From Candidatus Vesicomyosocius okutanii (lineage in GTDB: Bacteria > Pseudomonadota > Gammaproteobacteria > PS1 > Pseudothioglobaceae): 64,000 nt of DNA. The DNA lies in contig NC_009465.1 in the NCBI RefSeq assembly GCF_000010405.1, positions 124,001 to 188,000 of the forward strand, in the 5' to 3' direction. Shown here piece by piece: positions 30,770 through 40,821 of this stretch (position 1 is the first letter of the stretch; every line of letters starts with the position of its first letter). Under the pieces are notes generated by a model. That model was not told where the DNA came from. It did not search any database and was given only the letters and a program-made list of their open reading frames with translations. Both the position numbers and the translations under genes were made by a program.

Positions 30770-31301
30770 TTCAGTCTTAATTTTCTCTGTTTTTACTTTA
30801 ATATTAGGTTTAATTCTTGGGTATGCTGGAGTTAAATTTAAACTAAAGGATAACCCTTTGGTTAATCAAATAGATACGATTTTGCCACAAATTCAATGTG
30901 GTCAATGCGATTATCCCGGATGTCGTCCTTATGCGTGCGCAATTGCTAGCGGTGAAGCGAAAATTAATCAATGCCCACCTGGTGGGCAAGAAGTAGCTGA
31001 TGCTCTAGCAGAACTTTTAGGGGTTGAAACTTTAGAACTTAATGCTGAGCATGGTGAAACTAAGCCTAGCCACGTGGTATTTGTTGATGAACAAGCTTGT
31101 ATTGGTTGTACTTTGTGTATTCAGGCTTGCCCTGTGGATGCGTTTGTGGGTGCTTCTAAGATGATGACTCAAGTAATTATTAATGAATGTACAGGATGTG
31201 ATTTGTGTATTCCTGTTTGTCCTGTTGATTGTATTTATGTGAAAGAAATTACTCCAAATTTAATTACATTTGTGTCAGATATTATTAAGGTTAAACATTA
31301 G
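30756..31301 (+). CDS. rnfB: Electron transport complex subunit RnfB
   Basis: Ferredoxin-like subunit that passes electrons through the Rnf complex. An N-terminal transmembrane helix (about 6-26) precedes a 4Fe-4S domain with [17 protein letters not shown] and two ferredoxin clusters, [15 protein letters not shown] and [15 protein letters not shown]. 181 residues. No ATG is available: the start is TTG at 30756, or a second TTG at 30762, with no clear Shine-Dalgarno sequence, suggesting coupling to rnfA. Confidence 0.95.
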   Translation: MSLFDSVLIFSVFTLILGLILGYAGVKFKLKDNPLVNQIDTILPQIQCGQCDYPGCRPYACAIASGEAKINQCPPGGQEVADALAELLGVETLELNAEHGETKPSHVVFVDEQACIGCTLCIQACPVDAFVGASKMMTQVIINECTGCDLCIPVCPVDCIYVKEITPNLITFVSDIIKVKH

Positions 31302-31303
31302 AT

Positions 31304-32794
31304 ATGAGTAATTATTCATTTAAAGGTGGAATTGTTATTAAAAATCCTTATTTAGTGAATAAGGTTGAGATTATTCAGGCTTCATTGCCAAAAAAGATAA
31401 TTTTGCCTTTGCAGAAGTTTGATGGGAAGGCAAAGCCTTGTGTAAGTGTTGGTGATTACGTACTTGTTGGGCAAGTTGTTGCTAGTACCGAGAGTGGTTT
31501 TGATGTATCAAGCCATGCTTCAATTTCTGGTGTAGTTTTGAGTATTGATACACAAGATATAGTACACAAGTCAGGATTTAAATTTCAGTGTATTACTATT
31601 AAATCTGATGGTGAAGATAAGTGGATAGATAATAAAGGTGGTAATGTTGATTTTTTGCATTACTCAAAGGAAACTCTAGTTGGTATTATTCAAAAATCAG
31701 GTATTGTAGGAATGGGTGGTGCTGGGTTTCCAACCCATGTTAAGATAAATAAGGTTCTTGATTGTCATACTTTGATTATCAATGGTACTGAATGTGAACC
31801 AGGCGTTATGTGTGATGATGCTTTGATGCAATTTTATCCAAAAGAAATTATTCTTGGCATAGAAATTCTATTATATATTTGTGGTGCAGATCGTGCTATT
31901 ATTGCTATTGAGGATGATAAACAAGCAGCTTATCAAGCGTTATTAACTGTTAACCGTAATGATAGGATTAATATTAATCAAATTCCAACTAAGTATACCT
32001 CTGGTGCTGAGAAGTTACTCATTAAGGCGCTACTTGATATTGAAATTTTATCAGGGGGTTTTGCTATTAATGAAGGTATTATTTGCCAAAATATATCCAC
32101 CACTAAAGCAGTATTTGATGCAGTTATTAATCATAAACCATTAGTATCACGTATTGTTACGGTGACGGGAGATGGTGTTTATCCAAATAACTTTGAAGTT
32201 CGTTTAGGCGCATCATTTGAGCATCTTATTTCAATGACCAGTCCTAATACAAAAGAACATAATTATCGTATGGGTGGTATGATGATGGGTATTGATGTTG
32301 TTGATATTAATATGCCTATTGGTAAAACTACTAGTGCTATTTTTGTTAATAATAAAGTGTCTGAACCTATTGTTCAGGAATGTATTCGTTGTGGTCAATG
32401 TTCAGAAGTTTGTCCTATTGGATTGCTTCCACAACAACTTTATTGGTATATTAAAAGTAAGAATTTTGAAAAAGCTTTGAATTATAATTTACCTGATTGT
32501 ATTGAATGCGCTTGTTGTGATTATGTTTGTCCAAGTCATATACCATTAGTGAGTTATTTTTCTTTTGCTAAGACGTTTAGTAAGCAACAAACTATAGAAC
32601 AGAATAAAGTTAATACTGCTAGAGAAAGATTTAAATATAGAGAGTATCGTCTTGAACGTAACAAGCTTGAACGTGCACAGGTGATGCTAGATAAGAAAAA
32701 AGCTCTAAAAGAAAAAATGGCAAAAGAGCAGTTTCAAAAACAAAAAATCACTGAGGCAATACAGAGAGTAAAACAAGCAAAGGATAAAATTTGA
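31304..32794 (+). CDS. rnfC: Electron transport complex subunit RnfC
   Basis: Peripheral subunit that binds NADH and FMN and carries two 4Fe-4S clusters. The nucleotide loop GIVGMGGAGFPTHVK and the NGTECEPGVMCDD segment (SLBB-adjacent) are present. The clusters lie in CIRCGQCSEVCPIGLLPQQL and CIECACCDYVCPSHIPL. The C-terminal 60 residues form a charged helix rich in Lys, Arg and Glu. 496 residues; E. coli RsxC is far longer because of extended repeats, but this length is normal for compact RnfC. Confidence 0.96.
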   Translation: MSNYSFKGGIVIKNPYLVNKVEIIQASLPKKIILPLQKFDGKAKPCVSVGDYVLVGQVVASTESGFDVSSHASISGVVLSIDTQDIVHKSGFKFQCITIKSDGEDKWIDNKGGNVDFLHYSKETLVGIIQKSGIVGMGGAGFPTHVKINKVLDCHTLIINGTECEPGVMCDDALMQFYPKEIILGIEILLYICGADRAIIAIEDDKQAAYQALLTVNRNDRININQIPTKYTSGAEKLLIKALLDIEILSGGFAINEGIICQNISTTKAVFDAVINHKPLVSRIVTVTGDGVYPNNFEVRLGASFEHLISMTSPNTKEHNYRMGGMMMGIDVVDINMPIGKTTSAIFVNNKVSEPIVQECIRCGQCSEVCPIGLLPQQLYWYIKSKNFEKALNYNLPDCIECACCDYVCPSHIPLVSYFSFAKTFSKQQTIEQNKVNTARERFKYREYRLERNKLERAQVMLDKKKALKEKMAKEQFQKQKITEAIQRVKQAKDKI

Positions 32795-33735
32795 CACTAA
32801 TATTGAGTTCAACATCATGGATGATGCGTCAAGTGATTTATGCATTAGCGTTAGGTATAGTTGTATCTTATTATTTCTTCGGTTGGGGTATTGTATTACA
32901 AATAGTGCTAGGTGTAATAACAGCTGTTGCAGTTGAATCAGCATTTTTAGCATTTAGAGGGCGTGATATTATTAGTTCAATTAGTGATGGTTCAATAATA
33001 CTCACAGCAATCTTATTAGCTATCTCCATTCCTAATATTGCACCATGGTGGGTGATAATAGTAGGAATTAGTTTTGCGATTATTTTTGGTAAGCAATTAT
33101 ACGGTGGTTTGGGTAATAATCTATTTAATCCAGCTATGTTAGGGTATGTATTTTTGCTGATTTCTTATCCATTACAAATGAGTACTTGGCCAATTAATTT
33201 TTTAAGCTTTGATCAAGCCTTAGAGGTGGTATTTAATTTAAGTAATATTGATGCAATTAGTGGCGCAACTAGACTAGATGAAATAAAGAATAGCTTATCA
33301 TTGTCAAACTCAATTAAACAATTAGAAATACATTTTCCCTCACAGGTATGGATTAATGTAGGGTTCTTTTTTGGAGGACTATATTTATTATTTAGAAAAA
33401 TTATTTCTTGGCATATTCCTGTTTCGTTTTTAGTAGGTATTGTGATAACTTCAGTATTGTTGTGGATAAGTAATGTAGATTTATATATACCTATGCAAAA
33501 TCATATTATGTTAGGTGGTACAATGCTAGGTGCATTTTTTATTGCAACTGATCCAGTTTCAGCTAGCACAACGATAAACGGTAGAATAATTTATGGTTTT
33601 TTAATTGGAGTGCTCATTGTTATTATACGTACTTTTGGTGGTTATCCTGATGGAATTGCCTTTGCTGTACTGTTAATGAATATGACTGTACCATTGATTG
33701 ATGTTTATACACAACCTAAGGTATTTGGGCAATAA
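32791..33735 (+). CDS. rnfD: Electron transport complex subunit RnfD
   Basis: Membrane subunit with a covalently bound FMN. About nine transmembrane segments; the flavinylation site is the Thr in DAISGATRLDEIKN, matching the S(T)GAT motif. GKQLYGGLGNNLFNPAMLGY and MLGAFFIATDPVSAS are RnfD/NqrB family signatures. 314 residues. The start is TTG at 32791 and overlaps the rnfC stop by 4 bp, consistent with translational coupling. Confidence 0.95.
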   Translation: MTLILSSTSWMMRQVIYALALGIVVSYYFFGWGIVLQIVLGVITAVAVESAFLAFRGRDIISSISDGSIILTAILLAISIPNIAPWWVIIVGISFAIIFGKQLYGGLGNNLFNPAMLGYVFLLISYPLQMSTWPINFLSFDQALEVVFNLSNIDAISGATRLDEIKNSLSLSNSIKQLEIHFPSQVWINVGFFFGGLYLLFRKIISWHIPVSFLVGIVITSVLLWISNVDLYIPMQNHIMLGGTMLGAFFIATDPVSASTTINGRIIYGFLIGVLIVIIRTFGGYPDGIAFAVLLMNMTVPLIDVYTQPKVFGQ

Positions 33736-33737
33736 TT

Positions 33738-34343
33738 TTGCGTGTTATTTTAAAGTCAGGGGCGCTATTGTTTGTATTCACAGTAGTGAGTATATTTTTT
33801 GTTTCGCTTACACAAATCAAGACCAAGGATATTATCATTTATAATGAAAAGCAATTACTAATTCAACGTTTAGGTGAATTGGTTAGTGGTTATAGTAATG
33901 ATATATTACTAGATAAATATTCTAAAACACTTAAATTACATGGTATATTGCAAAATATTAATATTTATCCAGTAAAAAAGAATCATCAGATATTTTCCTA
34001 TTTGATTGAACACACTTATCCTAATGGTTATAATGGAGATATTCGTTTATTAACAGGTGTTGGTATTGATAAAAAGCTCCTGGGTGTCCGTGTTATAATG
34101 CATAAAGAAACCCCGGGTTTAGGTGATAAAATAGAGCTAAAAAAATCAAATTGGATTGAACAATTTTTTGGTCTTTCCCTTTTAAACCCAGTTAAGAAAA
34201 ATTGGAAAGTAAAACGAGACGGGGGTATATTTGATACCTTCACTGGTGCAACTATCACCCCACGTGCTATTGTTACTGCAACTTATCAAGTCTTAGAATT
34301 ACTAAATGAACCTTGTATACTTAGCAAAAAACCATGCAATTAA
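33738..34343 (+). CDS. rnfG: Electron transport complex subunit RnfG
   Basis: Membrane-anchored, periplasm-facing subunit with covalent FMN. One N-terminal transmembrane helix (about 7-25) and the FMN attachment motif FDTFTGATITPRAIV, in which the Thr of TGAT is the expected site. 201 residues. Starts with TTG at 33738, two bases after rnfD, and its end overlaps queA by 10 bp. In relatives rnfE follows; here it does not. Confidence 0.94.
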   Translation: MRVILKSGALLFVFTVVSIFFVSLTQIKTKDIIIYNEKQLLIQRLGELVSGYSNDILLDKYSKTLKLHGILQNINIYPVKKNHQIFSYLIEHTYPNGYNGDIRLLTGVGIDKKLLGVRVIMHKETPGLGDKIELKKSNWIEQFFGLSLLNPVKKNWKVKRDGGIFDTFTGATITPRAIVTATYQVLELLNEPCILSKKPCN

Positions 34344-35356
34344 AAGATTTTGATTTTGATTTACCAGCTTCTCTTATTGCTCAGCATCCTATTAAAAATA
34401 GAACAGATTCACGACTTTTGATCAAAAGATCAAGCATCATAGATATACAATTTAACCAAATTGGTGATTTTTTTCAATCAGGCGACTTATTGATAATGAA
34501 TAATACAAAAGTTATTCCTGCACGCTTGTTTGGAACAAAAGAAACAGGCGGTAAAGTTGAAATTATGATTGAACGTATCTTGGATGAAAACCAAGTACTT
34601 GCAATGATTAAAGCCAGTAGAGCGCCCAAGATTGGTAGTTGTATTTTCTTAGAAAACGATGTTAATATAATAGTATATCAAAAAGATAATGGTTTTTATA
34701 CACTAATATTTGAAACTGATTCCTTGTTTGATTTACTTAATAATATCGGCCATACCCCACTACCTCCTTATATTAAAAGAACAAATAATGTACAAGATTT
34801 AAGTCGTTATCAAACTGTTTATGCACAAAAAGATGGTGCAGTGGCAGCTCCAACTGCAGGTCTACATTTTGATGATAGTTTATTAGCACAATTAAAAATA
34901 CAAGGTATCGATCACTTATTCGTTACATTACATATTGGTTCAGGTACATTTACTCCTATCAGAACTGATAACATTAAAAACCATGTAATGCACAGTGAGA
35001 TATTTGAAATTAGTCAAGTAACTGTTGATAGAATTAATCTAACTAAAGCAAATGGTGGACGTATTATTGCAGTTGGAACAACTACTGTAAGGGTTTTAGA
35101 GTCTAGTTTGAAAAATGGTAAACTTATTGCTCAGAATGGTGAGACTGATATTTTTATCTACCCCAGTTATCAGTTCAGAATTGTGGATAGTTTGATCACT
35201 AATTTTCATTTGCCAAAATCTTCATTATTAATGTTAGTAAGTGCTTTTATTGGACGTGATAAAATGCTTGAACTTTATAAACACGCTATTGAGCAAAAAT
35301 ATAAATTTCTCTCTTATGGTGATGCCATGTTCTTGGAAAAAAATAATGATTTATGA
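34334..35356 (+). CDS. queA: S-adenosylmethionine:tRNA ribosyltransferase-isomerase
   Basis: Converts preQ1-tRNA to epoxyqueuosine-tRNA. The N-terminal FDFDLPASLIAQHP motif is standard, as are TGGKVEIMIER, AAPTAGLHFD, and VGTTTVRVLES. 340 residues, close to the E. coli length of 356. The start overlaps the rnfG stop by 10 bp, in the position normally held by rnfE, so translation may be coupled to rnfG. No tgt gene follows. Confidence 0.97.
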   Translation: MQLKDFDFDLPASLIAQHPIKNRTDSRLLIKRSSIIDIQFNQIGDFFQSGDLLIMNNTKVIPARLFGTKETGGKVEIMIERILDENQVLAMIKASRAPKIGSCIFLENDVNIIVYQKDNGFYTLIFETDSLFDLLNNIGHTPLPPYIKRTNNVQDLSRYQTVYAQKDGAVAAPTAGLHFDDSLLAQLKIQGIDHLFVTLHIGSGTFTPIRTDNIKNHVMHSEIFEISQVTVDRINLTKANGGRIIAVGTTTVRVLESSLKNGKLIAQNGETDIFIYPSYQFRIVDSLITNFHLPKSSLLMLVSAFIGRDKMLELYKHAIEQKYKFLSYGDAMFLEKNNDL

Positions 35357-35805
35357 GAATATATGAATTACTCTAGGAATTGAATTTAGTAAAGTCTATT
35401 GGGTTTAAGGTATATACTAAATAAAATATTAACTAATTTAGTGAATGCATATTGAATGAAAAGGCTGAGGTTTTTTAGAATTATTGATATTATAAATATG
35501 AAGCAGTTAATATTAAGTTATTTTTATGTAGATAAAAATAACATTAGATATTTTATAGTTTGAAAAATAAGTAATATTAATATTATTTGATGTAAATTAT
35601 TAAATAGAATCAAATTGATGTTAAATTTTTAATACTAATTTTGATTGTGGGCTTTTTATAAAAAGTCTGTGCATAACTATAAAGTATATTACTTATTTGT
35701 AGTTTAGGTATTTTTATGTGTAAAGAATTTATTGAAGAAGTCTAAGAAGTTTTATTTTGCTAGTTTTAGAGGAAAATACTGTGTAAGTCTTTATCAAATA
35801 GGTAA
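35357..35805. other. 449-bp AT-rich gap between queA and the convergent Rossmann-protein gene
   Basis: No credible ORF. It contains a perfect 11-bp inverted repeat with a 4-nt loop at 35517-35542 and a near-palindrome around GCTTTTTATAAAAAGTC at 35650-35667. Both could act in ending the two convergent transcripts, but neither has a strong GC stem. Confidence 0.55.
35517..35542. repeat. Perfect AT-rich inverted repeat (11-bp arms)
   Basis: GTTATTTTTAT (35517-35527) and ATAAAAATAAC (35532-35542) are exact inverse complements around loop GTAG. Lies in the convergent spacer after queA. Confidence 0.85.
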
Positions 35806-36576
35806 TTAAACGTGTTCATTTGCAATCTTTTTTAATGCCGGTACAGATAAGTTAAATTTTTTTGCTAATTTAAGTGTGCGTTTTAGTCTTGTAAGTGCAA
35901 ATCTTCCCATACAGTTATGTTCTAAGTCACTTTCAAAGATTTTTATTATGCCTTGTTCTAATTTTTTTTTATCAAAGGTTTTTCCAGTAAGTTTGGTTTG
36001 TATGGCTATGATATCATTTGATACATTACTCATTAAACTTGAGTGTTTGTTACGTAAATCGTTAATATTTGCATCTGACTCAATGACTAAACCTACAATA
36101 TTAGTGGTTAAGATATAAAGATTTTTTAACACCAACTCAAATAATAATTCTTCTTCGGAATTAATAATATGAGAAGGGATGTTAATCAAAGCCAAAGAAT
36201 CAATTAGAATTTTTGCTTTTTTACCATAAATAGGAGATGAAATTAATACTTTAGGATCTATGCCTTTTTTTTTCTCAAACCAGACTGAGATTACAGTAGG
36301 GTCTATAAAGTTGTGTGTTTGCCAATCACGAGGTAAGAGTTCGTTTTGTATCATGGTAATTCTATCTTTCCATTTATCAGGGGTGGAATGTAGTGCATTT
36401 TGTAAATCGTCTTCTGCTGTGCAAATTAATACAAGCTCTGGATTGATGGTATTGGCTAACTCGTTAATATTGGTTTGTCTGGTAATGGGATAAACAGGAT
36501 AATTATTTTTTAAAAAAGCACGAGAGAAAACGCTTCCTAATTCTCCAATTCCTAGTACAATAATTGGCTTTTTCAT
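35806..36576 (-). CDS. Uncharacterised NAD(P)-binding Rossmann protein, reductase-like
   Basis: 256 residues with an N-terminal dinucleotide-binding motif [17 protein letters not shown] (GxGxxG type) followed by an Arg-containing turn YPITRQ, suggesting NADP preference. The overall plan (Rossmann domain to about 150, then a helical C-terminal half with [13 protein letters not shown]) resembles ketopantoate reductase-like and 6-phosphogluconate dehydrogenase-like proteins, but I do not see a defining active-site motif. It starts 4 bp inside the end of sucD and is thus the third gene of a sucC-sucD operon; its substrate is unknown. Confidence 0.65.
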   Translation of the reverse strand: MKKPIIVLGIGELGSVFSRAFLKNNYPVYPITRQTNINELANTINPELVLICTAEDDLQNALHSTPDKWKDRITMIQNELLPRDWQTHNFIDPTVISVWFEKKKGIDPKVLISSPIYGKKAKILIDSLALINIPSHIINSEEELLFELVLKNLYILTTNIVGLVIESDANINDLRNKHSSLMSNVSNDIIAIQTKLTGKTFDKKKLEQGIIKIFESDLEHNCMGRFALTRLKRTLKLAKKFNLSVPALKKIANEHV

Positions 36577-37442
36577 TCTAATATTTCAAGTAATGTTTCA
36601 CCAATACTTGTGGGTGTTGGCGCAATTGCTACGCCGACTTTTCTTAAAGCTTTGATTTTATCGATCGCCTTGCCAGTGCCAGCACTAATAACTGCACCCG
36701 AATGTCCCATACGCTTGCCTTGTGGCACATTTAAGCCTGCAATATAAGAAATCACAGGTTTAGAGATGTTAGATTGAATATATTCTGCTGCTTCCTCTTC
36801 GGTTGATCCACCAATTTCACCTATCATAACGATAGACTTGGTTTGCGAGTCTGTTTCAAATAGAGCTAGACAGTCAATAAAATCCATCCCTTGAATGGGA
36901 TCACCACCAATTCCAATACAGGTGCTTTGCCCTAATCCTACTAATGTAGTTTGATGTACGGCTTCATAGGTTAATGTACCTGAGCGTGATATCACCCCAA
37001 CACTGCCAGCTTTATGAATATTGCCAGGCATAATTCCTAATTTGCACTCATCAGGTGTAATAACACCTGGACAGTTAGGACCAATCAAAGTTGAATCTGA
37101 TTTTTTTAAAATAGCTTTAATTTTAAGCATATCTTGTACGGGAATACCTTCGGTTATACAAGCAATCACAGGAATGTTCGTCTCAATTGCTTCAAGTATT
37201 GAGGCGTAAGCAAAGCGTGGTGGTACATAAATTATGCTAGCATTAGCGAGTGTTTCATTAATAGCCTCTTTAGTTGTGTTAAAAACAGGCAAGTTTAAAT
37301 GTCTTTGTCCGCCTTTATTTGGGGTTACTCCACCAACAATTTGTGTGCCATAAATAATGGATTGCTTAGAGTGAAATGTTCCTTGTTTTCCTGTAAATCC
37401 TTGTGTAATAACGCGTGTATTTTTGTCAATTAGAATACTCAT
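36573..37442 (-). CDS. sucD: Succinyl-CoA synthetase subunit alpha
   Basis: Alpha subunit of the ATP/GTP-forming TCA-cycle enzyme. The CoA-binding Rossmann-type N-terminus begins [31 protein letters not shown] binds CoA phosphate; the phosphorylated catalytic histidine is in [12 protein letters not shown]. 289 residues, the same length as E. coli. It overlaps sucC by 4 bp upstream and the unknown Rossmann gene by 4 bp downstream. Confidence 0.98.
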   Translation of the reverse strand: MSILIDKNTRVITQGFTGKQGTFHSKQSIIYGTQIVGGVTPNKGGQRHLNLPVFNTTKEAINETLANASIIYVPPRFAYASILEAIETNIPVIACITEGIPVQDMLKIKAILKKSDSTLIGPNCPGVITPDECKLGIMPGNIHKAGSVGVISRSGTLTYEAVHQTTLVGLGQSTCIGIGGDPIQGMDFIDCLALFETDSQTKSIVMIGEIGGSTEEEAAEYIQSNISKPVISYIAGLNVPQGKRMGHSGAVISAGTGKAIDKIKALRKVGVAIAPTPTSIGETLLEILE

Positions 37443-38599
37443 TTTGCTAGTTTTATAATTTTTATAGTAGCTTTGTTTAAATCAGATTCAGTATGAATGT
37501 CTACCTTTGCTTTATCTAGTAATTTAAGTCCATCAGTGGCATTAGTGCCTTCTAGGCGCACCACAATTGGCAAGGTCAATCTCACTTTTTCAATTGCTTG
37601 TAATATGCCTTGTGCAATTAAATCACAATGCACAATACCTCCAAAAATATTTACTAATATACCTTTAATATTTTCCTCGGTTTGAATGAGTTCAAAGGCT
37701 TTAGCAACCCTGTCAGCAGTTGTGTCCCCTCCTACATCTAAAAAATTAGCAGGCGAGCCACCAAAATGCTCAATTAAATCCATCGTAGCCATTGCTAGTC
37801 CTGCCCCATTCACCATGCAACCAATTGTTCCATTAAGTGAAATATAATTAAGATGATATATATTAGCAAGCCTTTCTTTTTCATCTTCTTGTGATATATC
37901 ACGTAACGCAATAATATCTTTATGTCGATATAGTGCATTATCATCAAAATCAATCTTTCCATCAAGTGCTAATAGTTTGTTTTCTTTAGTAATAACAAGC
38001 GGATTAATTTCAATCAAATTAACATCTTTTTGAGTAAAGATTTCATATAAACCTAAAAGAATATTGTTAAACTGCTTAGTAAATTTAAAGTGAAGGTCTA
38101 GTTTTTTAGCCATAAAAGCACAATCTTGTACAGATAAATGCCCCAGTGGGTTAATGCCAAATTTAATAATCTGATTAGGAGTTTTTCTGGCAACCTTTTC
38201 TATATCCATACCACCTTTAGTAGAGGCTAAAACAGTGATTTTTTTCGTTTGTCTATCTATCAACAAACCAAGATAAAATTCATGTGTAATATTCTCCCCT
38301 ATTTCAATTAATAACTGACTAACTGGTAATCCTTTAGCATATGTTTGTGGAGTAATAAGTTGTGAATTTAATAATTGACTACATGCATTCTTAACTTCTT
38401 CAATGCTACGACATAAAATAATACCACCACCCTTTCCACGTCCTCCTGCATGAATTTGAGCTTTCACAACCCAAATACTACCCCCTAAAGTTTTGCAAGC
38501 ATCGCTAGCTTGGTCAACACTATAAATAAGAATACCTTTAGGGGTTTGAATGTGTTTGTGGTTAAATAATGTTTTAGCTTGGTATTCGTGTATATGCAT
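37439..38599 (-). CDS. sucC: Succinyl-CoA synthetase subunit beta
   Basis: Beta subunit with an N-terminal ATP-grasp domain that binds nucleotide, and a C-terminal domain that joins sucD. Signatures include [12 protein letters not shown] at the start, [26 protein letters not shown], and [13 protein letters not shown]. The ATG at 38599 is preferred over one 15 bp upstream because family members begin at this residue. 386 residues against 388 in E. coli. Confidence 0.97.
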   Translation of the reverse strand: MHIHEYQAKTLFNHKHIQTPKGILIYSVDQASDACKTLGGSIWVVKAQIHAGGRGKGGGIILCRSIEEVKNACSQLLNSQLITPQTYAKGLPVSQLLIEIGENITHEFYLGLLIDRQTKKITVLASTKGGMDIEKVARKTPNQIIKFGINPLGHLSVQDCAFMAKKLDLHFKFTKQFNNILLGLYEIFTQKDVNLIEINPLVITKENKLLALDGKIDFDDNALYRHKDIIALRDISQEDEKERLANIYHLNYISLNGTIGCMVNGAGLAMATMDLIEHFGGSPANFLDVGGDTTADRVAKAFELIQTEENIKGILVNIFGGIVHCDLIAQGILQAIEKVRLTLPIVVRLEGTNATDGLKLLDKAKVDIHTESDLNKATIKIIKLAK

Positions 38600-39298
38600 A
38601 AGTTTATCTCTCATTATACATTTTCTAAAATAAATATTCTTGGTCTCTTTTCTTTTAAAATTTTAATAATTTTCTAAAATAAATAATCTCTATCATTTTT
38701 TTGTTAAGGGTTTGTTTATATCTTTTAATAGAAAATTACCAACAAGTAGAACCTGTAAAGAAATTTTTAATAACATTTTAGACTTATTATATTTATAGTT
38801 GGTTTTCTGTATTGTAGATACAATCTAATAATCTATTTTACAACTAAAAATATTCCTTTTATCTGAATATAATGCAATTAGGTATTCTTTTTAGCTTATA
38901 AATCTTAATTAAGATTTAACACTTTGTTTAAATTCTGGAATAATAATTTTATTATTTCTTTCAAAATGAAAGCATCCAATTATAGGTGAATAATTTTATA
39001 TATCTGTAAGGATTTGGCGTGTCCTATATATTTTATAATTAGTAAGTTATCAATGTTTATGTTTAAAAATTATTACTTAAATATTAGTAATAATGGTTTT
39101 GATTATGGTTTAAATATTGATATGATAACTTTAAATTCTGTTGTTTAATAAAAGAGCTAATAAATTCATTTTTATTAGGAGTTGTTACTTTTTTTGAGAA
39201 GTTTCTTTTAGGTCATTATATATATGATACAAACGAGGGCTATTTTACAAATAAAATTTGCGTAAAATGAATTATTCTGTTTCTTAAATTTTTTAAAA
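38600..39298. other. 699-bp AT-rich spacer between divergent sucC and efp
   Basis: No ORF of note. It carries a perfect 20-nt palindrome (38899-38918) and other short inverted AT repeats. Promoters for sucC and efp must lie here; TAAAAT near 39263-39269 is a possible -10 box for efp, without a good -35. Confidence 0.5.
38899..38918. repeat. Perfect 20-nt palindrome
   Basis: TAAATCTTAATTAAGATTTA reads identically on both strands. It has the form of a symmetric protein-binding site, but is also possible by chance in very AT-rich DNA. Confidence 0.8.
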
Positions 39299-39862
39299 AT
39301 GGATAAATATTCTATTAACCAATTCAAAAACGGCTTAAAACTTATGTTAGATAGTAATCCTTGTTCGATTCTAAATAATGAAATTGTCAAGCCTGGTAAG
39401 GGACAGGCATTTAACCGAGTTAAGTTTAAAGATTTAATTACTGGTAAAACACTCATTAAAACCTTTAAGTCTGGTGAGTTTTTAGAAGGTGCTGATGTGA
39501 TGGAATTAGATTTACAATATCTTTATAATGATGGTAATGCATGGAATTTTATGGATCCACATTCATTTGAGCAATATATCATTGATGGTATTACTGTGAG
39601 TAGTGTTAAGGGTTATTTGGTTGAGCAGGATATATGTATAGTTACGCTATGGAATGATAATCCTATTTCAATTACACCACCTAATCATGTTATTCTTGAA
39701 GTGTTTGATACTGATCCAGGTTTAAAAGGCGATACTATAGGTGCAAGTGGTAAACCGGCTACAATGAACACAGGAGTTGTGTTACAAGTACCTCTTTTTG
39801 TTAGTATTGGTGATAAAGTGAAAGTAGATACACGTATTAATGAATATGCAGGGCGTGCATAA
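39299..39862 (+). CDS. efp: Translation elongation factor P
   Basis: Relieves ribosome stalling at polyproline stretches. 187 residues in three beta-barrel domains. The modifiable lysine is present at position 34 in [10 protein letters not shown], and the C-terminal signature VQVPLFV-type [18 protein letters not shown] is intact. The adjoining epmA encodes the enzyme that beta-lysylates this residue, so the modified form is expected here. Confidence 0.97.
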   Translation: MDKYSINQFKNGLKLMLDSNPCSILNNEIVKPGKGQAFNRVKFKDLITGKTLIKTFKSGEFLEGADVMELDLQYLYNDGNAWNFMDPHSFEQYIIDGITVSSVKGYLVEQDICIVTLWNDNPISITPPNHVILEVFDTDPGLKGDTIGASGKPATMNTGVVLQVPLFVSIGDKVKVDTRINEYAGRA

Positions 39863-39918
39863 TATTATCTTACACTATCTAAAAATTTTTGGAATGAGTA
39901 AGGCTCGTTTCTTTGTTT

Positions 39919-40797
39919 ATGATACGAAATACACTTATTAAAAAACAGCTAATTATTCAAAAAATTAGACAGTTCTTTAAGGAACAAGAAGTTCTGGAAG
40001 TTCAAACACCTATACTACAAAATACATCAACTAGTGATGTTTATATTGATAGTATTTCACTGACTATTAATACTGATATTGGCATACAAAGTATCCAGTA
40101 TTTACATACTTCCCCAGAGTTAGAAATGAAAAAACTTTTAGCACAAGGTAGTGGGGATATTTATCAAATTTGCCAAGTATTCCGTAATAATGAATATGGT
40201 AAACAAAATTTTAATGAATTTACTCTGCTTGAATACTATCGTTTGGGTTTTGATATTCATCAGTTGATGGCTGATATGATTAATTTATTGAAAATGTTAG
40301 GTATTCAAGATAAAGTGTATCAATTATCTTATGCTCAAGTTTTTAATCAATATGCGAATATTGATATTTTAAATACTGACATTGCTTCACTTAAAATAAT
40401 CGCCTCAAAATTAGGGTTGAGTACTGATTTTGTTTGGATTGAAGATTTACAAATGTTATTATTTGTGCATTTGGTTGAACCAAAGTTAAAAAATTTACCC
40501 TTATGTTTTATTTATGATTATCCCAAGTCACAATCTACACTTGCTAAAGTTAAAAATCAAGTAGCTAAACGTTTTGAGTTATATTTGAATGGCGTTGAAG
40601 TAGCAAATGGTTATGATGAATTACAAACCAAGGATGAGTATCAACAGGTTTTTATATGTGAAAATAATAAGCGTAAACAATTTAGTAAGCTTATATCTCA
40701 AATTGATGTGTCATTTTTGTCTAAGCTTAGTAAACCTTTGCCTCAATGTACTGGAGTAGCGATAGGTATTAATCGATTATTAACACAAATTAATTAA
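39919..40797 (+). CDS. epmA: EF-P beta-lysylation protein EpmA (GenX/PoxA)
   Basis: Class-II lysyl-tRNA-synthetase paralogue that attaches (R)-beta-lysine to Lys34 of EF-P. It contains only the catalytic domain, with motif 2 in VFRNNEYGKQNFNEFTLLEYYRLG (positions about 88-111) and motif 3 in GVAIGINRLL; the anticodon-binding domain is absent, which distinguishes it from LysS. 292 residues from the ATG at 39919; an in-frame TTG lies 6 bp upstream. Direct neighbour of efp. The aminomutase epmB is not in this window. Confidence 0.93.
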   Translation: MIRNTLIKKQLIIQKIRQFFKEQEVLEVQTPILQNTSTSDVYIDSISLTINTDIGIQSIQYLHTSPELEMKKLLAQGSGDIYQICQVFRNNEYGKQNFNEFTLLEYYRLGFDIHQLMADMINLLKMLGIQDKVYQLSYAQVFNQYANIDILNTDIASLKIIASKLGLSTDFVWIEDLQMLLFVHLVEPKLKNLPLCFIYDYPKSQSTLAKVKNQVAKRFELYLNGVEVANGYDELQTKDEYQQVFICENNKRKQFSKLISQIDVSFLSKLSKPLPQCTGVAIGINRLLTQIN

Positions 40798-40821
40798 ATT
40801 AGTTAAAAAAATAAAAAATTT

